This document shows positions 8,222 to 16,688 of a DNA stretch of 64,000 nt, piece after piece. This stretch comes from UBA2966 sp965242505 (lineage in GTDB: Bacteria; Pseudomonadota; Alphaproteobacteria; UBA2966), in NCBI GenBank assembly GCA_965242505.1, contig OZ251449.1:62001-126000 (forward strand). The letters are read 5' to 3'. The stretch's first letter is position 1. Each line of letters opens with the position of its first letter. The translations under genes were made by a program, and so were the position numbers. The notes beneath the pieces were generated by a model that saw only the letters and a list, made by a program, of their open reading frames with translations, had not been told where the DNA came from and did no database searches.

Positions 8222-8430
8222 CGTCCCTTTCCTGCGCCGCCATCCCTTGCTCCGCCGTGCTTCGCGACGGTGACCGCCGTGCTCATCGCTTCCCCGACGA
8301 CGATACGCGCAACCGTCTCTTCGCGGGCGGCCGTGCCGGCAGCGTCCTTTCCGGTTCCCGAAGGCTCGTACGGATAGAGCGCTTCGGTGACGCGCGCCGG
8401 ATTCCGGGCCATCTCCACGATCAACGGCAT
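8218..8430 (-). CDS. 70-residue protein between GT-kinase-methyltransferase and SLOG-deacetylase genes
   Basis: ATG 8430 overlaps the end of the 1237-aa gene by 10 bases, and its stop overlaps the start of the SLOG-deacetylase gene by 4. This double overlap is what translationally coupled genes show. The product is small and without signal or membrane segment (MPLIVEMARNPARVTEALYP at the start, Ala/Gly/Lys-rich tail). Its ribosome site is weak, consistent with coupling. No family is recognised. It could be a scaffold or acyl/glycan-carrier-like partner, but nothing in the sequence proves that. Confidence 0.5.
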   Translation of the reverse strand: MPLIVEMARNPARVTEALYPYEPSGTGKDAAGTAAREETVARIVVGEAMSTAVTVAKHGGARDGGAGKGR

Positions 8431-11400
8431 GAACGCCCAAGCTCGAACGCCAGGTGATCCGATGCCGGCTCGAAACGCTCCAGGTCGACCGTCGGCGTCT
8501 CGACGCGGCGGCGCACCGCCAGACCCGCTCGGGCGAATTCGCGCCGCAACGCCCGCTCGGGCCGATGCACGTCGCGGCGCACCCGGCCCGTCGCGCGCAA
8601 CGTTTTGCGCCACGTGAAAGTGCTCTCGTAGCGGGCGCCGGGCGGCAGTTCGCGATCGGCCTCCGGGGTGGGGCCGCCGAACGTGAAGTGCGGGTTGCAT
8701 ACGGTCACGACGACCCGGCCGCGCTCGGTCGTCAGGGCGCGCAGGTCGTCGAGCACCGCGCGCAGCTCGGCATCGTCCTCGATGGTGCAGAGCACGCGGC
8801 GGCAGATCACGAGATCGAAGCGCCCCGCCGCCAGCGCCTCGCCTCGTTCGTGCGTGAACCCCAGGTTGTCGAGCCTCTTGCAGAGCGATTCCCAGCGCGG
8901 CCGACGAGTGCGGTCGGGGTCATAGCCCAAGACCCGAATGCCCCGATCCGCGATTTCCCCGGCCAGCTTCCCGCTGCCGCATCCGTAATCGAGCACCCGC
9001 TCCGCCCGTCCGACGAACCCGAGCACGATGTCCTCGGACGGTTCGCGCTGCCCCGTCACCCGTCGCACGGCTTCGTGGAACCGCTCGAAACCATCGAGCT
9101 CGGGTATTTCGGCGTCGTCCAGGGCGCGGCGCATGATCTCCTTCAGATCGGGATGCTTCGCCCAGCGATACGACAGCCAGCCCCGTCGGCACATCGCCAC
9201 GAACTCGCGCTCCTTTTCCAGAGGACGGATGTCCGATCCGTAATCGATCAGCCGGATCCGCCCATCGACGACCCGCAGGTTGTCGGGGTGGAGGTTGCGG
9301 CAGGCGACGCCATGCCGCCGGCATTCGGCAAGGAGCTCGACCATGCCCGGCCCATGGCCACCGGTGAACGGCTTGCTGGCCTCGAACGGATAGACCAGCA
9401 CCGCGAAATGACCTGACTGCCGGAAGTCGATAATCGGGTAGAGACTGCGCGTGTCGCTCCAGGCTCCCACGAGCGAAGCCAGAAAAGTGGGCGCGTCGTC
9501 GAACCGATGCGATTGCGACCAGTAGTCGATAACCTTGAACACGCGCCTCCCGTCACTGAGCGCCACGCCTTCCACGCCGCATCCCAATACCGCGAGAGGG
9601 CTGGCGGGCTCGGCCAGCCGTGCGGCGGCGGCCTTGGCGTTGGCGATCCTTTCGCCCTCGATGCCGTGCGCCAGGGCGGGTGACTTCGAGAGCCGGTTCC
9701 GATGCGCCTCGATCTCTTTCGGAAGCTGGTCGAGAAATCCGCGAATCTGAGGGACCTGCAGCGCTTCGGCCTCGCGTTCGATGCGGTTCAGGACCTCCAT
9801 CGTGTAGGAGCGGTCCAGCCGATCGCAGAACGTTCGGAGTCGCGTCCCGGCGTCCCGATACCGTTCTTCCCGCCACCACACCTCTTCGTCGTCCGCGAGC
9901 CGGCGAAGGACGCGCTTCAGGCCGAGGATGCGGTAGAAGGACAGGCGGAACGCCGCCAGCCGTTCTTCGAGGTACTTGCATACGAGATCCGCGAAGCGCT
10001 CGATCGCTCCTTCGGCCAGATCGATGCCCAATCCATCCGGGGTCGTGAACACGCCGGGGGTGTCCCTAAGGACATCCTCGGGGGTGGCTTCGAGCGTGTC
10101 CTGGAGCGCCGAGAACGTCGCATAGCCACGAACGTCGTCCACGATGCGCTCGACGTCCAGATCTCCGAGGGGAACGCGAGAACGGTCGTGGTAGAGGGCG
10201 ATTGGCGCGGCGGCGACCCGCCGGCCGAAGCAGCGCTCTTGCAGCAGGGCCCAGATCATGTCGGAGCGCCGGCTTGGCCGCCCGTCGATGGTCGGCGAGG
10301 GATTGGGCGCCAGCCTCAACGCCTCGACGTCGAACACGAAGGTATTGCCGCCGCACTGCAATCCGTCGCGCCGGAGTCCACCGTCGATCGATTCCAGGGG
10401 GTCGATGCCGGCCTCGGTCGCGAGGGGCCGGAAGACCTGCTCGCCGGCCAGGATCCGCTCCGCCTCCTCGGCCAGACGCTCGAACGCTTCGCCGGCGCTT
10501 TCGCCGGGAAACGCCGGGACGATCCGGAACGGGGTCTCCAGCCGGTCGGTTTCCGTGCGAGACAGGTCGTAGTAGTAGTCCCGCCGACCGGCGCGCAGCG
10601 CCGCGTTCTCCGTGCTGCGGTCCGGCAGGGCTGCCTGCGGGTCCAGAGAGGCCAGCCACCGGAGCGATGCGGCCAGATCGACGAGCTGCCCCCGCACGGT
10701 CGCCGCGAACGGCAGCGGCGGCGCTCCGGTGCACGACCCGATGGCGACGTCGAGTTCGCCGCCCGCGTGGAGCCGGCGAAGCTCCCGCAGCGCCGGCGCC
10801 AGCGCCAGGGGTTGCCTCCGCAACCGCCCGTTCTCCCCGATGACGAGCGGATCCAGCCGCATGTCGTCATCGACGATCCATACCACCGCGCCGGGCCGGC
10901 GCTTGGCGAATGCGTACAGGTACGACTGCAACACCGTCCGGGCGGGGGCGATGGACAGCTTGCGGCCTTGGCTTGCGTCGCCATCGGGGACCAGATCGCT
11001 TGCGGCGTCTTCGAGATGCCGCGCCCGGTCCACGAGATGGACCTGCAGGCCGTCCGCGCGTTCGCGCTCGACGAGGCGCCGCAACGCCGCGTCGGGCGTC
11101 CGGCCGCAGCCGTTCTCCAGGACCAGGACGTCAAGGCCCGACAGGCCGGGGTCCCCGGCGAGCCCGCGAAGATCGGCAAGCAGGGCGCCCACGTCTTCGA
11201 GCCGCGCCGTATCGGCGATCATCCCGACGATCAGGTGGGGCGGCGCCTGTGGCGGCGCCGGAGACCGCGGCGCCGATGGCGACGAGCTGCGGCGCGCGGC
11301 GGCGGGGTTCATGGAATCGAGCGCCGGTTCCTTCCATCCGAAGTACCGGCCGGCCCGCGTCCGAAACTCTGCGCGCTGGGCGTCGGACATGCGGTCGCGG

Positions 11401-12134
11401 TATTTGCGGAAGAATCGGTTCAGCCCCTCGGTCCTGGCGCTCGCTCCCGGTGTGGACAGCCGCAGCCGCGACCCACAGGCGAAGTGGCGAACGGTCGGCC
11501 CGGAGACGGCGCCATAGCGCGCGTCCGGCAATTCCGCGATGCGGATGCACAGATCGCGGTCCGTGCAGCTCGGCAGCGATTCGTCGAACAGGCCGGCTTC
11601 GAGCAGCACGCTCAGCCGGCAGACCAGGTTGCTGCCCTGGATGCCGGGATTCCCCACGAGGAAGCTCGCCACGTCGAGCGACCGTGGAGGAACGACCAGG
11701 CGCGGTTCGGCGCTCTCTTCGATCCGCCGGAACCCCGCTGCGACCATATCGAGGTCACGGCCCTCGGCGGCCTCAAGGCATTGCTTCAGATGGTCCGGGT
11801 CCCAGCTGTCGTCGTCGTCCAGGATCGCGACGTAGAGCCGTCCGGGGTCGTCGCACGTCCGCAGCAGGTGGTCCAGGCCGGAGTTCCATGCCCCGGCCGC
11901 GCCCTTCGTGCGCCGGTTGCGCAGGAAGTCCCCGGCGATGCCGGCCGGTCGCCAACCCAGGACCAGACGTTCGGTCCGGCCGGCCGCGTCGCCGGTCGAA
12001 TCGTCGACGACGACCACCCGGTCCGGCGGCCGGGATTGTTGCGCGATCGACGGAAGGGCCCGGCTCTCCAGCAGGGTCGTTCGGTCGGCCGTGGCGACGA
12101 GAACCGCCGCGGTCGTCTTCTGGGTGGATTCCAT
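8421..12134 (-). CDS. Multidomain glycosyltransferase-glycosyltransferase-kinase-methyltransferase protein
   Basis: A 1237-aa cytosolic protein with four apparent enzyme domains. Residues 1-270 form a GT2-type glycosyltransferase with DD at 44-45, DDDD at 106-109 and a TDRDLC segment near 191. Residues 300-660 form a second GT-A-like domain with DDD at 422-424. Residues 845-985 form a protein-kinase-like fold: Gly-loop GCGVEG (851-856), Lys867, catalytic loop LHPDN (948-952) and DYG (964-966). Residues 1040-1150 form a class I SAM methyltransferase with DYGCGSG (1049-1055). The start is ATG 12134 behind GGGAGG. Kinase-plus-methyltransferase pairing recalls WbdD, which caps O-antigen chains, so a build-and-cap role on a glycan is inferred. 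It is first in the island operon. Confidence 0.8.
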   Translation of the reverse strand: MESTQKTTAAVLVATADRTTLLESRALPSIAQQSRPPDRVVVVDDSTGDAAGRTERLVLGWRPAGIAGDFLRNRRTKGAAGAWNSGLDHLLRTCDDPGRLYVAILDDDDSWDPDHLKQCLEAAEGRDLDMVAAGFRRIEESAEPRLVVPPRSLDVASFLVGNPGIQGSNLVCRLSVLLEAGLFDESLPSCTDRDLCIRIAELPDARYGAVSGPTVRHFACGSRLRLSTPGASARTEGLNRFFRKYRDRMSDAQRAEFRTRAGRYFGWKEPALDSMNPAAARRSSSPSAPRSPAPPQAPPHLIVGMIADTARLEDVGALLADLRGLAGDPGLSGLDVLVLENGCGRTPDAALRRLVERERADGLQVHLVDRARHLEDAASDLVPDGDASQGRKLSIAPARTVLQSYLYAFAKRRPGAVVWIVDDDMRLDPLVIGENGRLRRQPLALAPALRELRRLHAGGELDVAIGSCTGAPPLPFAATVRGQLVDLAASLRWLASLDPQAALPDRSTENAALRAGRRDYYYDLSRTETDRLETPFRIVPAFPGESAGEAFERLAEEAERILAGEQVFRPLATEAGIDPLESIDGGLRRDGLQCGGNTFVFDVEALRLAPNPSPTIDGRPSRRSDMIWALLQERCFGRRVAAAPIALYHDRSRVPLGDLDVERIVDDVRGYATFSALQDTLEATPEDVLRDTPGVFTTPDGLGIDLAEGAIERFADLVCKYLEERLAAFRLSFYRILGLKRVLRRLADDEEVWWREERYRDAGTRLRTFCDRLDRSYTMEVLNRIEREAEALQVPQIRGFLDQLPKEIEAHRNRLSKSPALAHGIEGERIANAKAAAARLAEPASPLAVLGCGVEGVALSDGRRVFKVIDYWSQSHRFDDAPTFLASLVGAWSDTRSLYPIIDFRQSGHFAVLVYPFEASKPFTGGHGPGMVELLAECRRHGVACRNLHPDNLRVVDGRIRLIDYGSDIRPLEKEREFVAMCRRGWLSYRWAKHPDLKEIMRRALDDAEIPELDGFERFHEAVRRVTGQREPSEDIVLGFVGRAERVLDYGCGSGKLAGEIADRGIRVLGYDPDRTRRPRWESLCKRLDNLGFTHERGEALAAGRFDLVICRRVLCTIEDDAELRAVLDDLRALTTERGRVVVTVCNPHFTFGGPTPEADRELPPGARYESTFTWRKTLRATGRVRRDVHRPERALRREFARAGLAVRRRVETPTVDLERFEPASDHLAFELGRSCR

Positions 12135-12273
12135 GATTGCCTCCCGGATGCAGGGTTGCTCGCATCGACCCGCCGGGACCAGCAGAGCTTCGGCTCGATG
12201 CCGGACCTGCGGGGACATCACATCCAGATATCCCCGGAGGCTGCACTCTGCCGTCCCTTTGGACGACATATGG

Positions 12274-12303
12274 AGAATATGGGTTGCCGCGCGCCGAATT
12301 CAA
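12274..12303 (-). promoter_or_regulatory. Putative promoter of the island operon
   Basis: On the minus strand TTGAAT (12298-12303) and TATTCT (12274-12279) are 18 bases apart. They lie in the AT-richest piece of the region, about 140 bases upstream of ATG 12134. The leader between contains a short inverted repeat (GTCC/GGAC, 12253-12264). The rest of the 12135-12463 gap holds only the udg remnant. Confidence 0.45.
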
Positions 12304-12377
12304 GTCCCGGAATTCACGACGGCCCGGCAATTCTTCTCATGTGTATGAAATCGGCGTTATGCGCTTCGGGGTCGGTT

Positions 12378-12440
12378 GCGGAAGTCCACGAGGCGCGGGC
12401 GGAGAAGGCGGTTCCCGTCGGGCTCCAGCAGGGCGGTCAT
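12378..12440 (-). pseudogene. Remnant of udg 5' end (right direct repeat of the island)
   Basis: On the minus strand ATG 12440 opens MTALLEPDGN, identical in sequence to the first ten residues of the intact udg. After that the Cys codons for the Fe-S ligands have become Arg (TGC to CGC) and similarity fades after about 21 codons, so this is non-functional. It lies 23 bases beyond the NYN gene stop, in line with a former NYN-udg gene pair. About five of 65 bases differ from 6772-6836. Confidence 0.75.
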
Positions 12441-12463
12441 GGCGGGAGGCGGATTCCGCGAGA

Positions 12464-13090
12464 TCAGGCGGTGTGGCGGATGTCGTCGTCCAGGGAGATC
12501 TCGCGCCTGAGGTCGTCTTCCTCCTCGGTGTCGTCCACCGGGGCTCTGTCGTGCGGAAAGCGGGCCTCCCGCTCGATAAGCTCCTGCATGCCGCGCAGAT
12601 CGACGAACTGGTCGGCCTGACGGCGAAGCTCGTCGGCCACCATGGGAGGGCTCGATTCGACCGTGCTGACCACGGTGACTCGCGCGCCCTTGCGTTGCGC
12701 CGCTTCGACGAGGCGCCGAAAGTCGCCATCGCCGGAGAACAGCACGATATGATCGACGAGCGACGCCATCTCCAGGACGTCGACGGCAAGCTCGATATCC
12801 ATGTTTCCCTTGATCCTGCGCCGTCCAGTGGCGTCCGTGAACTCCTTCGTCGGCTTGGTGACCATGGTGAAGCCGTTGTAATCGAGCCAGTCGACCAACG
12901 GCCGGATGGGCGAATACTCCTGGTCCTCGATCAGCGCCGTATAGTAGAATGCGCGAACGAGACGAGCCTGGGAGACGAAGTGCTCCCGAAGCCGCCTGTA
13001 GTCGATATCGAAGCCCAGGGTGCGGGCGGTGGAGTACAGGTTGGCGCCGTCGATAAACAGCGCGATACGTTCATCCGGGTAAAAGGTCAT
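12464..13090 (-). CDS. NYN domain protein (LabA/DUF88 family, putative ribonuclease)
   Basis: The NYN domain is a PIN-like nuclease fold thought to cut RNA. The product begins MTFYPDERIALFIDGANLY. The acidic pocket is visible as D14 (FIDGAN), the KGNMDIELAVD segment (Asp near 99) and FSGDGDF (near 118-124). The C-terminal 30 residues are acidic and probably disordered. I use ATG 13090 because the family usually begins there. A GTG at 13105 would add five residues. It is divergent from folK, and the same neighbourhood (NYN beside folK/rpoZ/rsh) is common in alphaproteobacteria. A udg fragment follows it. Confidence 0.88.
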   Translation of the reverse strand: MTFYPDERIALFIDGANLYSTARTLGFDIDYRRLREHFVSQARLVRAFYYTALIEDQEYSPIRPLVDWLDYNGFTMVTKPTKEFTDATGRRRIKGNMDIELAVDVLEMASLVDHIVLFSGDGDFRRLVEAAQRKGARVTVVSTVESSPPMVADELRRQADQFVDLRGMQELIEREARFPHDRAPVDDTEEEDDLRREISLDDDIRHTA

Positions 13091-13281
13091 TTCCGAAATT
13101 CCCACATCGTTCGTTTCTCCTCGACGGGGGGTCGCGAGACGCGGCCCGTGTCGGCTTCGCGCCCGGATCTGCCCGGCGCCGGCCGCATAGCGCAGACTTC
13201 TACCATACTCGACGCGGCTTCGCGGGCGCTTGGAGAAACACGCCCCGGAACGGGATTTGGCGCGCGAGGTTCCGAAGACGA

Positions 13282-13827
13282 GTGAATACCGCCTCGAGGA
13301 GGAACGACGCGATCCTGATCGGCCTGGGCGCCAACCTGCCGGGGCCTGCCGGAGCGACGCCGCTGGAGACGCTGGAGGCCGCGCTGGAGAGCCTGGAAAA
13401 GCGGCGGGGCGTTCGCGTCATCCGGCGGTCGCGCTGGTATCGCAGCGCGCCGGTGCCGAGGTCGGATCAACCCTGGTTCGTCAACGGGGTGGCCGTCGTC
13501 GCGTTCGACGGCGCGCCCGGGGAACTTCTCGATATCCTGCGGCGGACCGAGGACGAGTTCGGCAGGGTCCGGCGCGTCCGTGACGAGGCGCGCGTCATCG
13601 ATCTGGACCTCCTGGCCTTCGGGGACACGGTGGCGGTCTCGGATGCCGGCGGACGCGCGGAAGGGGGACTCGATCTTCCCCACCCCAGGCTCCGGGATCG
13701 CGCGTTCGCGCTCTTGCCGATGGCGGAGGTCGCGCCGGACTGGCGTCATCCCGTCGACGGGCGGACCCTCGACGAATTGATCGCCGGCTTGCCGCCCGGC
13801 CAGGCGGCGGAACCGTTGGATGGGTGA
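13282..13827 (+). CDS. folK: 2-amino-4-hydroxy-6-hydroxymethyldihydropteridine pyrophosphokinase
   Basis: Transfers pyrophosphate from ATP to 6-hydroxymethyl-dihydropterin in folate synthesis. The 181-aa protein shows the opening ILIGLGANLPGP, SRWYRSAPVPRSDQPWFVNGV, the EDEFGRVRRVRDEARVID stretch with the active-site DLDLL, and LPHPRLRDRAFALLPM. The start GTG 13282 is the only reasonable one. The insertion after DLDLL (about 117-128, Gly/Ala-rich) is modest. rpoZ follows on the same strand after 89 bases. Confidence 0.95.
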   Translation: MNTASRRNDAILIGLGANLPGPAGATPLETLEAALESLEKRRGVRVIRRSRWYRSAPVPRSDQPWFVNGVAVVAFDGAPGELLDILRRTEDEFGRVRRVRDEARVIDLDLLAFGDTVAVSDAGGRAEGGLDLPHPRLRDRAFALLPMAEVAPDWRHPVDGRTLDELIAGLPPGQAAEPLDG

Positions 13828-13916
13828 CGCGCGCGACCGCGCCCTTGCCTTGGCGGGTGATTGCGAATATGTATTGATCGAGTACTTGGCATTACCGAGG
13901 TTGCTGGAGTTGAGCC

Positions 13917-14333
13917 ATGGCGCGCGTCACCGTCGAGGATTGCGTCGAGAAGGTCCCGAACCGGTTCGATCTGGTTCTTCTGGCCGGGCAGCGGTCCCGC
14001 CAGATTTCCGCCGGCGAGGAGCCGACGCTCGATCGCGACAACGACAAGAATCCCGTCGTCGCGTTGCGTGAGATCGCCGATACGACGATCGGGAACGACG
14101 AACTCCGCGAGTCGCTCATCCGAAGTATGCAACGCCACGTCGAGCACGACGAGCCCGAGGAAGACGACATGGCCTTGCTCATGGCGGGTCAGGAGTGGGC
14201 CGCCATCACGGGCGCGGACGCCGACCCGGACGTGGCGGGCGCGAGCGAGGAAGAGGAGGCCGCCGACATCGAAGACCTCGAAATGGCGGAGGCGGACGCA
14301 GGCGATGTCGTCGACGAGCCGGAAGAGGCGTGA
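13917..14333 (+). CDS. rpoZ: RNA polymerase omega subunit
   Basis: Small subunit that helps assemble and stabilise RNA polymerase and, in proteobacteria, forms part of a ppGpp site. The 138-aa protein has the conserved core MARVTVEDCVEKVPNRFDLV, LAGQRSRQIS and DNDKNPVVALREIA. The core is followed by a long acidic tail (from about residue 75, Glu/Asp/Ala-rich), which is longer than in E. coli and typical of many alphaproteobacteria. It lies just ahead of rsh, as expected. Confidence 0.95.
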   Translation: MARVTVEDCVEKVPNRFDLVLLAGQRSRQISAGEEPTLDRDNDKNPVVALREIADTTIGNDELRESLIRSMQRHVEHDEPEEDDMALLMAGQEWAAITGADADPDVAGASEEEEAADIEDLEMAEADAGDVVDEPEEA

Positions 14334-14447
14334 TCGAGCGCTCCATCTGAAGCTGGGGCGCGATCGGACCATTCGCGGCCGGCTGCGCCCGTCGGTTCCG
14401 GAAATTCGGAAGTTCCCCGGACGACGGCGAGAACCGCCGCGCGAGTC

Positions 14448-16598
14448 ATGATGGGGCAGGTCGAGCTCGTCGAGCGGGTGCGGGCGTACGATCCACGCGC
14501 GAGCGAGGATCTGCTGAGCCGCGCCTACGATTTCTCCGTCGCCGCGCACGGAAGCCAGACCCGCGAATCGGGGGACCCCTACTACATGCACCCCGTGGAG
14601 GTGGCGGGCATCCTCACCGAGATGAAGCTCGACGCCGATACGATCGCCACGGCGCTTCTTCACGATACGGTGGAAGACACGCTGGCGACGCTCGGAGAGA
14701 TCGAGGGGCGGTTCGGCGCCGACATCGCGCGCCTCGTCGACGGCGTGACCAAGCTGTCCCTGATCGAAATGCCGCACACGGAAGAGACGCGGCAAGCCGA
14801 GAACTTCCGGAAGCTCGTGCTGGCCATGTCGAACGACATCCGCGTGCTGCTGGTGAAACTGGCGGATCGCCTCCACAACATGCGCACCCTGAAGTTCGTC
14901 GGGAGCGGCGAGAAGCGGCGGCGCATCGCTCTGGAGACGATGGAGATCTACGCTCCGCTGGCCGAGCGGATCGGGATGCATCACATGAAGGACGAGCTCG
15001 AGGACCTCGCCTTCGCCGAACTCCGCCCCGAGGCCCGAGAGACGGTCCTGTCGCGCCTCGAGTTCCTGCGCGAGCAGGGCGCCGATCTGGTGCCGCGCGT
15101 CACGGAGCAGCTGCGGGAGACGCTGGAGGCGGCGTCCATCGGGGCCTTGGTGACGGGCCGCGAGAAACGCCCCTATTCCATCTGGCGCAAGATGGAGCAG
15201 GACAACGTCGGCTTCGAACAACTCTCCGACATCATGGCCTTCCGGATCGTGGTCGAGGACGCCGAGGACTGCTATCGGTCCCTGGGCGCCGTTCACGCCC
15301 GTTATCCGATGGTGCCGGGCCGGTTCAAGGACTACATATCGACGCCGAAGCGCAACGACTATCGCTCTCTGCACACGACGGTCATCGGTCTGGAGCAGAA
15401 CCGGGTCGAGATACAGATCCGCACGCGGGAGATGCACCGCATCGCCGAGTACGGCGTCGCCGCGCACTGGCAATACAAGCAGCATGCGGACCACGTCGAC
15501 GGCAACCAGTACCGTTGGCTCCGGGAGCTGCGTGAAATTCTCGAGAACGCGTCCGACTCGCGGGAGCTCCTCGAGCACACCAAGCTCGAAATGTTCTCCG
15601 ATCAGGTCTTCTGCTTCTCGCCCAAGGGCGAGCTGATCGTCCTGCCGAGGGGCGCGACTCCGGTCGATTTCGCCTACGCGGTGCACACGGACGTGGGCGA
15701 CACCTGCGTCGGCGCGCGGATCAACGGCAAGCTGGCTCCGTTGCGTTCTCAGCTCAAGAACGGGGATCAGGTCGAGATATTGCGATCCACGGAACCGTCA
15801 CCCTCTCCCATCTGGGAGAACTTCGTCATCACCGGCAAGGCGCGCTCGGCGGTCAGGCGGTTCGTGCGCAAGCAGCAACGTTCGCAATACCGGGAGCTCG
15901 GCCGCGCCATCATGAAAAAGGCCATCGGCGAGACCAATCGCCGGCCGACCAGCCGGATCGTGAGGCGCGCGCTCAAGTCCCTCGGCCGGAAGTCTCTTGA
16001 GGAACTGTACATCGCCTTGGGCAGTGGCGACATCGACAAGGCGACGGCCGTCAAGGCGATCTATCCGGATCCGACGGTCCGCGAGCGGGCGGGCAAGCTC
16101 CTCTCCCGGATGCGGCCCCGCATCGGTTCGGCCAGGGACCGGACCGATCCCGTGCCCATACGGGGTCTGATGCCGGGCGTCGCCGTGCACATGGCCGGGT
16201 GTTGCCATCCGCTCCCCGGGGAACGCATCATCGGCATCCTGACCGCCGGCAAGGGCGTGACCGTGCACACGATCGACTGCGAGGCGCTGGAACAGTTCAA
16301 TGACACGCCCGAGAGATGGCTGGACGTCGCCTGGGACGCGGGCGCGGATCCCCATCGGATGCACGTGGGACGGATCGAAACGGTGCTGTCGAACACGCCG
16401 GGAAGCCTCTCGCGGCTGACGACGGTCATCGCCGACAATCACGCCAATATATCGAACCTCAAGATTACCGACCGGTCGTCCGATTTCTACGAATTCCTGG
16501 TCGATATCGAGGTCAAGGACGTCGCCCATCTGACCGGCATTCTCGCGGCGCTTCGCGCGGAACCGGCGATCAACTCGGTCGAACGGGTGCGCGGATGA
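14448..16598 (+). CDS. rsh: Bifunctional (p)ppGpp synthetase/hydrolase (Rsh, SpoT/RelA family)
   Basis: Makes and degrades the alarmone (p)ppGpp. Domain order in 716 aa: HD hydrolase with HPVEVAG (His48) and LLHDTVEDT (H72-D73, E76-D77), so hydrolysis should be active; synthetase with GREKRPYSIWRKM and TPKRNDYRSLHTTV near 240-310; TGS near 395-455; the conserved Cys-Cys segment MAGCCHPLPGE near 584-594; and a C-terminal ACT domain with GSLSRLTTVIADN. The single bifunctional Rsh is the usual state in alphaproteobacteria. The start is ATG 14448 or the adjacent ATG 14451. Confidence 0.97.
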   Translation: MMGQVELVERVRAYDPRASEDLLSRAYDFSVAAHGSQTRESGDPYYMHPVEVAGILTEMKLDADTIATALLHDTVEDTLATLGEIEGRFGADIARLVDGVTKLSLIEMPHTEETRQAENFRKLVLAMSNDIRVLLVKLADRLHNMRTLKFVGSGEKRRRIALETMEIYAPLAERIGMHHMKDELEDLAFAELRPEARETVLSRLEFLREQGADLVPRVTEQLRETLEAASIGALVTGREKRPYSIWRKMEQDNVGFEQLSDIMAFRIVVEDAEDCYRSLGAVHARYPMVPGRFKDYISTPKRNDYRSLHTTVIGLEQNRVEIQIRTREMHRIAEYGVAAHWQYKQHADHVDGNQYRWLRELREILENASDSRELLEHTKLEMFSDQVFCFSPKGELIVLPRGATPVDFAYAVHTDVGDTCVGARINGKLAPLRSQLKNGDQVEILRSTEPSPSPIWENFVITGKARSAVRRFVRKQQRSQYRELGRAIMKKAIGETNRRPTSRIVRRALKSLGRKSLEELYIALGSGDIDKATAVKAIYPDPTVRERAGKLLSRMRPRIGSARDRTDPVPIRGLMPGVAVHMAGCCHPLPGERIIGILTAGKGVTVHTIDCEALEQFNDTPERWLDVAWDAGADPHRMHVGRIETVLSNTPGSLSRLTTVIADNHANISNLKITDRSSDFYEFLVDIEVKDVAHLTGILAALRAEPAINSVERVRG

Positions 16599-16688
16599 GG
16601 TTTGAAGTTCGCGTGGCGGATGCGCTCGCGCCGCGAGTCCGTCCGGCGCCGGCGGCGTTCCGGATTCGATGACGAGACGGTCGGGCCG

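Noticed and set aside
6911..8440. Longer start at 8440 for the SLOG-deacetylase gene
   Set aside because: The first 73 codons are Arg/Gly-rich and overlap the 70-aa gene and the end of the large gene. ATG 8221 has a proper ribosome site and begins the domain.
9702..12620. 972-codon plus-strand open frame opposite the GT-kinase-methyltransferase gene
   Set aside because: It is antisense to a gene with clear catalytic motifs. Its translation is Arg/Pro/Gly-rich without domains, a typical shadow in high-GC DNA.
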